This document shows, piece by piece, positions 46,490 to 57,518 of a stretch of DNA of 64,000 nucleotides (positions are counted from its first letter, which is position 1; every line of letters begins with the position of its first letter). A program made the position numbers and the translations under genes. The notes under the pieces are model-generated. The model made no database searches. It was not told the DNA's origin and saw nothing but the letters and a program-made list of their open reading frames with translations. This DNA comes from Phialocephala subalpina. Lineage: Eukaryota > Ascomycota > Leotiomycetes > Helotiales > Mollisiaceae. The stretch spans positions 1,256,240-1,320,239 of the forward strand of contig FJOG01000013.1 in NCBI GenBank assembly GCA_900073065.1, read 5' to 3'.

Positions 46490-49400
46490 ATGATGTCGTA
46501 AGAGCATTTGTGGATACGCCTATCTTCGACTCTTGCTAAATCATGTAGTGTTTCTCAACGCGAAGTTAATGAATTGCCCATCCCAGAAGTCGTCTCAACT
46601 CATGGATTTCCCTCTGGCTCTCTGCTCTTTGGTGGGGGTGCCAAAAATACCAAACGTCTTGCCGCAGATCCAAAAGGACCTTTCGGCCTCAACCTTCTAT
46701 ATGCTCCGGCAGAGCCTCTTATCGACTTCATTTTTGTTCATGGCCTTGGCGGTGGATCGAGAAAGACATGGAGCAAGACGACTTCGGTGAAAGACTTTTG
46801 GCCACAGGAGTGGCTTCCTAAAGATCTAGCTTTCAAAAATGTACGAATACAGTTTCGGTTACGATTCGGACTGGGCAAATGGCAAAGTCAACTTCCTGAA
46901 CATACATCATTTCGGCAAATTTCTTTTGGGTCAGATGAGCACGTGGCCATGTTTGAGAGATGCGGATACACCAATAGTACTCATCGGGCACAGCATGGGA
47001 GGTTTGGTAATTAAGAAGGCTTATAATCTAGCAAGACAGAGTGCCGCTGATGAGTCTCTGGCCAACCGCGTGCATTCAATATACTTCCTTGCCACTCCGC
47101 ACAGTGGCTCCGACTCCGCCAAACTCTTGAGCGATATTCTTCAGTTCGCCTCGATACCGCGCAAATACGTCGAAGAGCTCAAACCAGGCTCCGGTACTAT
47201 TCAAACCATCAGCGATGACTTTCGCAACTATGAGCGAGACCTCGATCTCTGGTCCTTTTACGAGACTTTGCCCCTCAGCATGGGAATCTTCAGTCGAATC
47301 ATTGTCCCGCCGGACTCGGCAGTCATGGGCTTCCGCGATGAGAAGCAGATGCTCATGAATGCCGATCATCGCTCAATCTGCAAGTTTGACTCGATAGCGG
47401 ATCCCAACTATCAGATTCTTCGCAATTCTCTTGAGACTACTGTTATCAAAATTTCGAAAACGGGTAATTACAGCCATCCTTGATTCGATTCGTTTGTTCC
47501 ACTAAAAAGTCAGCAGTGCGGACATCGCAGCAAGATTTACGGCATAGTCAACTGAAGGATCTCGAAAGCTATTTAGGAGTGTTGGACAAGTTCGATAGTG
47601 ATCTTGCTACTGCGCAGGAGGCACGATTGCCTGGGACATGTGAATGGTTCTCAACCAAAAAAGCTTTCCTTAATTGGAAGAACTTCGGGCAACTAGCTCC
47701 CACTGTTCTGTGGATCGGCGCAAAACCGGCTGCTGGCAAATCAATCCTTGCAGGCTATGCTTTTGATCATCTGCGAAATGAAAATGGAAATTGCGGTTTC
47801 TTCTTCTTCAAGTATGGAGATAAATCCAAATCACGACTGGGTGCCTGTCTGAGATCTTTGGCTTTCCAGATGGTATGCTCTGACTTCGCAGTCCGCCAAA
47901 AGTTGCTAGAGATGCAAAAGGATAATATCAAGTTCGATAGGGACAATAAGCGTACCGTTTGGCGGAAATTATTTCTTTCCGGTATCTTCCAAACGACATT
48001 CTCAAGTCATTACTGGATTATTGATGCGTTGGATGAATGTGTCAACCCACTGGCTCTCTTTGACCTTATGCTGGACAATCTCGAGTCCTCCTTGCCATTG
48101 CGAGTCCTAATCACCAACCGAATCACGGGAGACCTCGAGGAGAGTTTCAAAAGCCTCAGCCCCCACCGATACCAACTCCAACAGATCTCTACGGCAGATA
48201 CCCTTCCAGACATCAAGCTCCTTGTCCAATCCAAGGCGAAATCCTTTCGTCTGCAGAATGATGATGACCGTCCTGCTCTAGTGGAAAAAATATTGCAAAA
48301 ATCGAATGGGTCATTTCTTTGGACAGTCTTGGTCGTCAATAAATTGTCCAAATGTTATAGTCCGGAAGTTATCAAGCAGGTCCTTGATGATGCGCCTTCC
48401 GATATGAAGCCTTGGTACCAGCGGACTTTAGAGACCATGTCACAAAACACACATGGACGCAAGCTGACCCGCGCCATACTGATTTGGGCAACATGTGCGA
48501 CTAGACCCATGTCTTTGATGGAGCTCGATATTGCGCTCAAACTAGACGTCAACGAAACTTCTCACGGACTGGAGCAAACTATTACGGCACTGTGTGGGCA
48601 ACTAGTAGCCATTGATCGACTTGACAGAGTTCAGATGGTCCACGAGACAGCCAGAGAATTTCTTTTGGATGCCAACTTGAATTCCGAGCTTGCAATCAAA
48701 CCAATGGAGGCACATACTCGGATTGCAAATGCTTGTCTTATATACCTTGCTGGGGATGAGATGAAGCCACCTCGAACTGGCAGATGTCAGTCTAGTATCG
48801 CCATAAAGAGAGGAGAATTTTCACAATACGCTTGTACGACATTTTCATACCACCTAGCGAATGCCGACCCCCGTTCAAATGACCTTCTGTCTCTTGTGGA
48901 CAAGTTCCTCAGACTCAATGTCTTATCGTGGATAGAGATCATCGCTCAGACACAAGACCTCATACTTTTTATTCGCGTTGCAAAGCACTTACGATCATAT
49001 CTCAATGCATGTTCCACGGAACGATCTCCCCTCAGTAGAGAGGTATCGCTCATCAGAGGCTGGACCACGGATCTCATTCGTATCGCTGCTAAATTTGCAG
49101 ACGCACTTGTTTTGTCACCTTCCGCGATCTATTCTCTTGTCCTTCCATTTTGTCCCACAGCGTCTTCGGTATACAAAACAGCCAATAATGGACGAAGGCT
49201 TGCGATAGTAGGACTTTCAAATTCTCAATGGGATGATCGAATATCCTGCATTGACTTCAACCAGGGTCAGACGAGTGCGATCAGTGCTGGTGACCAGTTC
49301 CTGGCAGTTGGCCTCACAAATGGGACAATCAATCTGTATCATGCAGCATCTTACCAGGAATATAGAACTCTCAACCATGGCGAGGCTGTCAAATTCTTGC

Positions 49401-51109
49401 AATTCAAGGAGAAGTCTGATCTCATGGCATCCTGTGGCATGAAGAATGTAAGAATATGGGACATTCGCAGGGGGGGAATAGTCCACAGCTTTCAGGCCCC
49501 TCAACGCCCCATCTGTTTGGCCTTTGACCAAAACTTACTCATGGCTGCTTCGCATCAAAACCGCCTAGCAACATGGAATTTGGACAATGACGGAGCACGA
49601 AAGCCGGACAGATTATGGAACGATTCTCTCGACCAGACTACCACGCAACTTCGCCGATCACCATGCGCCATATCAATATCTGTAAGCCATCAAATGCTGG
49701 CTGTAGCTTACAGCGGAAAGCCTATATTGCTTTGGGACCTCGCCGGAGACATGTTCTATGGCAACTGTGGCAGAAAATTGTCCAATTGCGAAACCAGCAC
49801 CCATGTCATCTCTTCTCTCGTCTTCAATCCCAACGTTAATATCGGGCTTTTGGTTGCATCTTATCTTGATGGGCAACTTGCGCTTCTCGATCCCTTCAAT
49901 GACCAAGAACAGTGTAGTTTCCGGGCAGACTGCCATACCCTCGCTGGCAGCTCGGATGGTCGCTTGCTTGCGGGAGGTGCGGGCTCTGGGATCATCCAGG
50001 TGTACGAATTTGACACTTTACGATTACTCTACAGGGTAAAATCATCAAACTTCTACATCAAGCAACTGGCTTTTAGTCCAGATGGTCTCCATTTTTCGGA
50101 TATCAGAGGCTCTCAATGCAATGTCTGGGAGCCGGCAGTTCTGTTGCGTGACATAGTTGGTGACGATAGCAGCGAGGAATCATCGACGTCAGTTGTGGAG
50201 GCAATCTCATCTAATAGCAAAGTTAGGATCAGTGCCATGATCTTGCACCAAAATTTAGAGGTAGCATTCTGCGGCAAGGAAGATGGCTCGGTTTCTGTCT
50301 ACAATATGAGAAGCGGTGTCCAGATAGGTACACTCTACCACCACAAATCACTTGTTCGCATCCTAACCTGGTGGCCATCGACTGGTGTGGTAATGAGTGT
50401 CGACACATCCAACACCATATTTGCGTGGAAATTGCAACAGGGTAAACCTCCCAGCTGGAAAATCGACACGCAACTGTTTCAGTGTTGTCTTGACATCGAT
50501 GTCGAGGGGCTACAGCTGAAATCCATCTTTCCATTCATAATGGAGCGCAAGCCACAAATCCTACTGGAAATGTCTGAATTGAACGGTTCAGCGAACACGC
50601 GAGAATTATACTCTATCGATGCTGCTCTCTTCGACATCGACATCAGCAACAACACCAAACAAAATCAAAGGAATGATTCGACTGGTACCAGGGAGGTCAC
50701 CGCCTCTCTTCAATCACCCATCCCACACGCACTTTTGAGCCCACAACTACGCTCGCAAATCGACTTCCTAGCCGACTACGTCTCGCACATCATCGGCATC
50801 AGCGAAAGCGGAAAGCTTGTCTTTCTCGACACACACTCATGGGTGTGTTCCGCAAGTCTCGAGAGCACTTTCGGCGGCTCTATTTCATACTCACGGCACT
50901 TCTTCGTGCCGTACGATTGGTTTTCCGGCACTCGAGACATTGTCTGTGGATTGGCGAGGCGAGATGTCGTATTTGCGCGGAACGACGATGTTGCGAATAT
51001 CAAGGGCGGATTGGAATATGTGGAGAATGTGGATGTAAGGCTTGAACCTCCGAGTCCCAAAGGGGGACTGGGACTTGGTTTTGGGAGGTCATTTACTGAA
51101 TTATCTTGA
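46490..51109 (+). pseudogene. Esterase-NACHT-WD40 NOD-like receptor (SesB-type), one frameshift
   Basis: Fungal NLR, a candidate non-self recognition / incompatibility receptor. Proposed exons: 46490-46497 (8 nt), 46549-47463, 47514-51109, about 1500 residues. N-terminal alpha/beta hydrolase (SesB/PGAP1-like): DFIFVHGLGGGSRKTW, then IVLIGHSMGGLVIKKAYNLAR and FLATPHSGS. NACHT: Walker A GAKPAAGKS (coded about 47717-47743), Walker B YWIIDALDECVN (about 48010-48047), followed by the winged-helix-like region. From about 49200 to 51000, degenerate WD40-type repeats (VRIWDIRRGGIVHSF, TINLYHAAS, VSVYNMRSG). The hydrolase frame breaks near 46845: the strand ending KNVRI is in one frame and SFGYDSDW in another, with no room for an intron. 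Length modulo 3 fits loss of two bases. Apart from this the frame is open for 3.6 kb, so it may be a recent null allele or a sequencing error. Confidence 0.8.
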
Positions 51110-51229
51110 GGACTTATTCTTAGAATCAGCTATTGATAGGTTCCCTTCGGAATGTCTTCATATCCAGCGTATCTATCGGCTTTGAGAGAGTTTGAGCAGG
51201 TGTAGAAGGGCAATAGATTTAATGATCTT

Positions 51230-51510
51230 CTAAGTTTGAATATTCCCTCCCTGCTCTAAATCCGCATCTTTCTCCTCTTCAGTGGGCTCTCCTTCGTTCA
51301 ATTTTCTCAACTGCAACCTCAGAAAATGTCGATAAACTTCGTCCTAATCTCCCACTCCGTGCGGCTTCTGATATTTCCCATGCCCGTCTTTTGTTGAGAA
51401 ATCCACACAAATATCCGGCAGCTTCTCATTCCTATCGTCTGCAGTGATAGACATGAGGCTGTGCAAAGCAGCCGTTTGTGAGAGATAAATATCTTTCTTT
51501 GATTTGTTCT
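51230..51510 (-). pseudogene. 3' coding relic of an unrecognised gene
   Basis: On the minus strand about 90 codons read like a protein end: DIYLSQTAALHSLMSITADD, KLPDICVDFSTKDGHGKYQK, one in-frame TAG near 51350, then EVYRHFLRLQLRKLNEGEPT, EEEKDADLEQGGNIQT and a TAG at 51230-51232. Upstream (higher coordinates) it runs straight into the AT-rich block and loses coding character. I read it as the 3' end of a gene cut off or degraded by that block. Family unknown; no start can be assigned. Confidence 0.45.
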
Positions 51511-51905
51511 TAATAAGTTTATATTGGATTTTTTTTAATTATATAATATATACTTTTTTCTTATTATTTAATTTTTATAAATAAATTTTAAATTATAATT
51601 ACATTGATTTTTTTTAAAAAAAAAATTTGTTTTCTTTGTTTTATTATTTTATTAGATTTTATTCGAATAAAAAATATTTTAATATATTTTAAAATATTAA
51701 TTTATAATATATTAAAACGTTTTTTCTAATTATTATTCAATAATTTACTAGCGAATTAATAATTTAATAATATTATTTGAAAAGGTTTATAATAAACTTC
51801 AAATTCATTCCTTCGATTATTTCTAATTAAAAAATAATAACGAATTTTTCTTTAATAATATATATATATAAATTTCATAGTAACAAGAGTACAATTTGTA
51901 GAACT
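51481..51905. repeat. AT-rich block (about 11% GC)
   Basis: A sharply bounded stretch; by hand count positions 51541-51900 contain about 39 G/C in 360 bases, while flanks are near 45-50%. It is dense in TA, AATAAT and poly-T/poly-A runs, with a short (TA)n near 51861-51870. No open frame. It resembles AT islands left by repeat-induced point mutation of transposons, or a nuclear copy of fungal mitochondrial spacer DNA. It separates the NLR and its 3' relic from the methyltransferase gene. Confidence 0.75.
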
Positions 51906-52194
51906 CAAGTCAGAAGATTGATTTAAAACAAACCCTTCTCAAATCGCAAGTTTGGATTGGAGTTGGTGAGATGTTCGTTCCCTCTGTTTGTAGTTGCCCT
52001 TCTTTCTATTGCTAGCGCTTTCCAAATCGAGTAACACGCCTTCCTTTTCTCCATACCCGCCAAATTCTCTCATCTCCAACTCCTTCATTTCATCCATTTA
52101 ACAATCTCCCTCAATGTCACGACTCCACCGGGACAATGTCCACGCTGGAATTCCTACTTGAATCATACCCGAAACCCTCGCACAACGCCGCAAG
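51906..52194. other. Upstream region of the methyltransferase gene
   Basis: Normal-composition pyrimidine-rich leader sequence between the AT-rich block and the ATG at 52195. No gene seen. Confidence 0.5.
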
Positions 52195-54589
52195 ATGCCT
52201 CTCCTGTTCACCTCACTCGAGGGTGAGATCCTGGAAATCCAACCAGAAGACCTCCCTCCAACTTCGAGTCTGCACCCCGCCAATGCTGGCGCCACAACAT
52301 CGACTAAACTTCTCCCTCAACCAGGTACATTCGACCTTCCAATCCGAACCCTCGACGGCTCAAACTCCCCAGCATCTCAACGATCCCACTGCGGAAGCCC
52401 GCTCATAGAGTTTGTCACCCCGGACAAACTCCCACTTAAGTCTTCGCCGCCCCGACGTTCTCGATACCCAGGCCCTTATCATAGAAGGACCGGATCTTTG
52501 GGTCACAGAAGCACTGGTGTCAAGGCTCCTATGGTGTATAACGAGTATGGAGAGTTGGTGCCAGAAGCTACGGTTAATCAGAGTCCGACACCTGGACAGT
52601 TGAGTGTGACGCAGTTGTTGAGGGTTATTAAGAAGGCTTATCATCATGATGTAGGTTGGTCATATTGTTGTCATCATCGGACAATGGTTTCTCTTCACCC
52701 GGCTTGAGGTGGAGCTGGATGGCTTCCAGACATTATCCCCTACCTATCATTTCCATGATCCGACAACTGACGGATTTTCAGCTCAGAGACCGGCTCAGCA
52801 GGCTTGTCAACCCCCATCCAGATGGTGGCCATTCTGCCCTTGTCGAAGACAAGTTTTGGTCCCACCGTCTCTCGTCATGGGATCTTCGTCTTCGTACACC
52901 AAAGTCGGTTACCCCAAGGAGCTCCGTCGCCAATTACAATCCCCCAGTCTATCGCGGACAACGTCGAGTCCTAGAGATCGGTGCTGGTGATGGAAATTGG
53001 TGCTTCTCTTTCAAGAAGCAGCAATCTGACTGGGTCGTGGACGGTGTCGATAACACAGATCACTGGTCTTGCTTTGAAAGGGGAGTACCTCTCAGGTGAG
53101 CGACCTATGGACCTAATACCTTTGGGACATTAATACTGATGATGAGTCCGCAGAGACTTTATGAAGAAGTCCGAGCCCACCAGTACCGGCATGCCCTCTG
53201 ATTACTTCACTGGAGCTACTCCAGCCCAGTCCTTTCCTGAGTTCACGATGCGTGACATCAATCGGCTATTGATGCACGAAAATCCGATCCCTTGCAACTT
53301 CTATGAGTATATTCGAGGCAGAGAGATTTTTGATAGAATTGGTGAGTTTCACCTTCTCGAAGCAATTTCCCCTCTTCTGTTCTATCCCGGGAGTCTTGAA
53401 TCATTCAGTTACTCCTAGCAATTGTCCCGTTGGCCTAGGACTTTCTCGAACGGACGAAAAATCTATACTGACTCCGAAATTTTGGGAAACAGAAAGCTAC
53501 AAGATGTTTCTAGAGGATGTTCGCTGGTGAGTTGTAAGATCCAGACTCAACAGCCCTCTACTGACGTCGCCGTCCAGCTTGTTGAAGCTTGATGGTGTTG
53601 TCGAATTCATCGAAATTGACCCTCGACCCCGAATCGCTTATGTCGTCAAGAAGGATGAAGAGCGTGAGGTTCTTGCAACTGGAAAGAAAGGGAAAATGAA
53701 GAGTACGGCACCTACAGACTGGACTGATAAGATTGAGGATCGCTTTAAGGATCCTTTGGATCAGGAGCTTGCTACAGATGTGCCAGGATGGTCTGGACGT
53801 GTGGCCCAGCGCTTGAAGGCGAATCTACGTCCTCGAGATGGAGTCCCTGCAGCAAATCTGAAGTCTTGGATCGAAGGAGCGGGGTAAGTCACTTTCCAAC
53901 GATGGTACCACTTTGTATCTTTGACTGACACTGGGAGATTCTGGGATGTCAAGCAGTTTATTCTGCCGATACCTGTTGGAGGCAGCACAAGATCCGGAAG
54001 GCTCCTCAAGGAGTACATCCTTTACCAGCTGGAGCTTGAGAATTCTATCCCGAAGGTGAGCAGTCCGATTTTGAGTCGTAAACCCAGACTTTGCAATGTC
54101 CCAGCCTTGATGGGACAATTAAGAAGGCTGGACCTACCTCGATACTGCATCAAGTGAACTGTCATGGTATTGACTCGCCCTCGCTGAAAGAAAATGGAAC
54201 GAAAAAGCCTTGACAAAGCTGGGACATTGAACCATTGCTGACTTTGGAATAGCTGCTTCAAGAGCTCTCTAAATTCGAAGCTGACGCGCTGGAAACAGGC
54301 GCATATCATCTCAACATTCACATTGTCACTGGCCGAAAACCTATGGACTTGCGAACCGGTGATCTGATGCCAAGTGGAGAACGCAGGGAAATGACTAACT
54401 CTACATACGATGCCAGTAAGCCACAGGTTCCCGGACATTGGTGCCAAATAGAGTGCTAACAACCCAATACGGTGGCCAGATTCGAAGCCATCAAATCGTC
54501 CCAATGGAAGAGGTGATGGACATTGTTCCCAAGCCGTCTGGGACTTTGCTGCTGACCTCGTCCCAGATTCGATTTTGATGGAAGCATGA
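52195..54589 (+). CDS. Class I SAM-dependent methyltransferase (fungal TAM/LaeA-like group)
   Basis: Eight exons: 52195-52650, 52782-53095, 53154-53341, 53493-53526 (34 nt), 53578-53883, 53938-54055, 54253-54415, 54480-54589; about 562 residues. The SAM-binding motif I is RVLEIGAGDGNWCFSFKK with the glycine-rich core at about residues 215-225, followed by VVDGVDNTDHW (motif II region). The later FYEYIRGREIFDRI and GVVEFIEIDPRPR segments match the order in fungal methyltransferases where a loop links motif IV and a strand. The first 150 residues are Pro/Ser-rich and probably disordered. Candidate roles run from regulatory LaeA-like proteins to small-molecule methyltransferases; the substrate is not evident. 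The C-terminus is chosen at TGA 54587-54589 (AVWDFAADLVPDSILMEA), but a second frame downstream looks coding. Confidence 0.75.
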
Positions 54590-54894
54590 CAGAAATAATG
54601 CAGAACTTGAATACGCTTCCAGGTGCGCCTGAACAATCAACAGTCACTAGAGGCACAGCAGAAGATGGTCTAAAGCCACTGTTATGTGGACTTTCGGAGG
54701 TAAGTGCAGCGAAACAGCTGGATGAGGTCGAGCAATTTCTGCAACAATCGCTGATGAATTTTCAGCTGTCGAGTCCGTTTAATGCGCCGCCTTTTGTGAC
54801 GCTTAAGGAGATGGAGGATTCTCGCGGGGCTGAGAAGGATAGGAGGAGTCAGCTGCCGAGGACGGGATTGCCGAGACTGGGCTAGATTGAAAGT
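54586..54894 (+). other. Coding-looking frame overlapping the methyltransferase stop
   Basis: An ATG at 54586 overlaps the methyltransferase stop (ATGA) and opens a 99-codon frame to about 54885. It contains a textbook intron-like segment, 54700-54765 (GTAAGT, CTGAT branch region, TTTTCAG), a multiple of three. It could be an alternative 3' end of the methyltransferase, a frame-shifted old C-terminus, or 3' UTR open by chance. No family recognised. Confidence 0.25.
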
Positions 54895-55161
54895 CTGACC
54901 AGTCGGGGACGTTTTGGTGAGGTGGTGAGGACTTTGAGGTCGTTTGATGATGGCTTTGCTTTTGCTTTGCTTTTGTTGCTTGCTTTGATATCCTTTTGCG
55001 CTGTTGTGCTGCAGTATACCCTAGACCGACATTATTGTTACGATAACCTATCTCTCCACGTCGAAGCACGAAATTTCAAACACGTCACTGGCTCATTCCC
55101 ATTTCGTTCTGTATTATCAGTGCAATTCATTCTATTACATCAACCCATACATCATCCTGAA
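54895..55161. other. Convergent 3' spacer
   Basis: Short spacer between the methyltransferase region and the convergent esterase; contains a TTTGCTTTTGCTTTGCTTTTG low-complexity patch near 54955. No gene seen. Confidence 0.5.
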
Positions 55162-56762
55162 TCACAGCTTACTAGCAATCCACCTCTTAATCTCCTTCGC
55201 CTGCATGCCCTCCTCACTCTCCTTATACCCAATCCCCAAATCCAAACTTGGCTGATCATGATACTCGTTCTCACCAACGAAGAACTTGACTCTATCTTCT
55301 CCCATCCCTTTTGCTAGCTTTTTCTTAAAATCCCTAATCCTATTTCCAAGTCAGCACCCTCGTCTAACCAAGCATACAGGAAAATGGACAAGGGAGGAGA
55401 AAGAGAGAAGAAGACACACCCATCAACCATGACCTCATCACTCCCACAAACAATCAACACCTCATCCACTATCTTAGGGAAATCTTCGAACCAGCTAACA
55501 GGCACGGCGTTGCCAGCTGGTTGGTTATAAGCATCTACAGCCGTAGCATGTGGCCATGGAGTCCCGAGGAAGGAGGTGGACCATTTTTTCCCGGCTGAGA
55601 TGGAGACTACGTCTTTTGGCTCGTTTTCTTGGAAGCTGTCGCTGGTCACCTCAAAGCTCACCCAAGGACTCGTCAACACGACTCCTTTGAAACTTCCTTC
55701 GAATTCGACCTTGGGGATTTGGATCCCGCCTAATCCGGGATGAGGATGCGTGATGTGGGATAGTAACGCCATGACTAGATTTGCGCCTGCACTGTCCCCG
55801 GTCAAAATGATCTGGGAAGGGGAGTAGTTTCTGTTTGAATTAGTCGATGGATTCTGAGGGAATGAGATACTTACAGGTTGTGCAAGACGTGATTCATTAG
55901 CAAGGAAGCTTGCTGTAGTTGTCTCGGATACGGGGCTGTGGGTGCGAGATCGTAGGATAGGAAGAGGCAGGAGACGCTCTTTCCCTGCTTTTCCAACATC
56001 TGGATCATATGGTAAATGAATTCGAACATTCCCGGCGAAGGAGGGAGTGTGTATCCACCGCCTTTTAATCATGGTTAACTCATAATCTCTCATCTCATTT
56101 CGAGTTCTCTGGTATTGGAACGAATACTAACCATGGAAATTAATAATCAAATTCTCTGCCTCCTTGCCCTTCTCCCCAATCCAATGCGCTCTCGTCCCAT
56201 CTTCGAGGATCTCACTTTGGGGAGTGAGTTTGTGCTTCTTGCAGAGGGCAAGATAGACGTCGTCTCCTGGTGTGGAGATATAACTTCAAACATAATTAGC
56301 ATTTATATTTGGTATGAGAGAAGTAAGACAAACTGCTGCTGCCTAACATTCAACCTCGCCATCGTCGTCCTCATCGCTGTCAACATCACATATCTGTAAT
56401 AACTCTTCGGTCTACTCTTCCTACTCTTAAACGGCCCAAATACAAACGCAAAGAGGGTTTTCGTTACTGTTCTAATTTAGCTATCAATTCCAAAAATTTC
56501 TCATTCAAAATTTACATGGTGACGAGGCAGGATTGGGGAGGGGAAGGAAAGAGAAGGGGTTCTCTGAATCAGTCTCTCGTTCTCATTCAACCAGGTATTT
56601 CTGAAGAGGGTTTATGGTGAGGGGTTGGAGGGAAGGGGGAAGCTTACGAACGGAGACAAGACCTGGAATAACATCCAATTTCTCAAGCACCGACATGGAT
56701 GCAATCGTCCTCTGCTGTCCTGCATAGCTCGAGGACACTTTCTCATCTTGGGTTGTCGCCAT
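55162..56762 (-). CDS. HSL-family alpha/beta hydrolase (esterase/lipase/deacetylase)
   Basis: Hormone-sensitive-lipase-type esterase with six exons on the minus strand: 56762-56648, 56466-56334, 56283-56132, 56061-55875, 55830-55420, 55339-55162; about 391 residues. Oxyanion-hole motif HGGG at 133-136 is made exactly at the exon 3/4 junction. The nucleophile elbow GDSAG has Ser209; the acid segment is CGSDEVMVDG; the catalytic His360 lies in ENEYHDQP. The N-terminal helix region FGPFKSRKSRPKSYYRYVML may act as cap or membrane contact. Family members hydrolyse short acyl esters, often in detoxification or secondary metabolism. Start ATG 56762 (MATTQDEKVSS) was preferred over one 36 nt upstream. 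The first intron (181 nt) is long; its donor was set at GTAAGC for frame. No secretion signal. Confidence 0.88.
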
Positions 56763-57518
56763 CTTCTTCTCTTTCTCTCTCCCCTTCCTGTATATCAAAT
56801 CCGATGAGCTGATGAGGTATCAGCACAGGAAGTCCATGGACAGATAAGCAGAAATAAACGAAGCACGGATGGTTTCAACAGGAGCTCGAGAAAGATGGGA
56901 TGAGATGGAAGATAGGATGGAAGATAGGATGAAAGGAAACAGAAAAGTATAAATTGGAACGATGATTACGCCTAGCACTAGCACACGAGATAGCCTATCC
57001 GCACCATAGTCTTGGAGTTAGGATCCTGCCCAACCTCGGTACATGTACCATTCGTGGTGTCGCATCCGCTAACGAATCCGGTTCCTAGTTTGAGAATTTG
57101 GCGGGTGTACCGAGATAGTCTCGGGATAGAATCCAGGGTTTAGAGTTTTCCCCGCACTAACGTTTATCCTGGTGCTGATGAGGGGACGGAACCTTTTCAT
57201 GTGGGGACTAGGCTGCTTTGGGGGGAGGGTTGCGAAAGGATTATGTGATACCACTTGATAGACGGCATGAGTACGAGGGTGTAACTTTGGTAAGACGATG
57301 TACTGGAGTGAATTTGTTGTAAGAAGGAGGACTATCATCCTGGTGATCATTCAGGCGTGAGCGTCCTCGTGAAGCGACTGGCTCCTAATTACAGAACTTG
57401 TGATGATCTTCGACATGAGAACAGACTTTCACGCCGCACGAGAGGGATGATATCAGAAATCCTGTCTGATAGTCATGACGAAACATATCTGTCCTCAAGA
57501 AATTCTTCATTGGGTATC
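56763..57518. other. Intergenic region
   Basis: 756 bp between the start of the esterase and the 3' end of DBP8 (both minus strand). Short repeats of GGATGGAAGATA near 56900-56930; no gene seen. Confidence 0.55.

Noticed and set aside
46839..51109. NLR as two separate genes (esterase and NACHT-WD40)
   Set aside because: A clean 50-nt intron at 47464-47513 joins them in frame and the combined domain order is a known NLR architecture.
51481..51905. AT-rich block as a centromere or replication origin
   Set aside because: Too short and isolated for a centromere, and no ARS consensus could be argued for; RIP or organellar origin is simpler.
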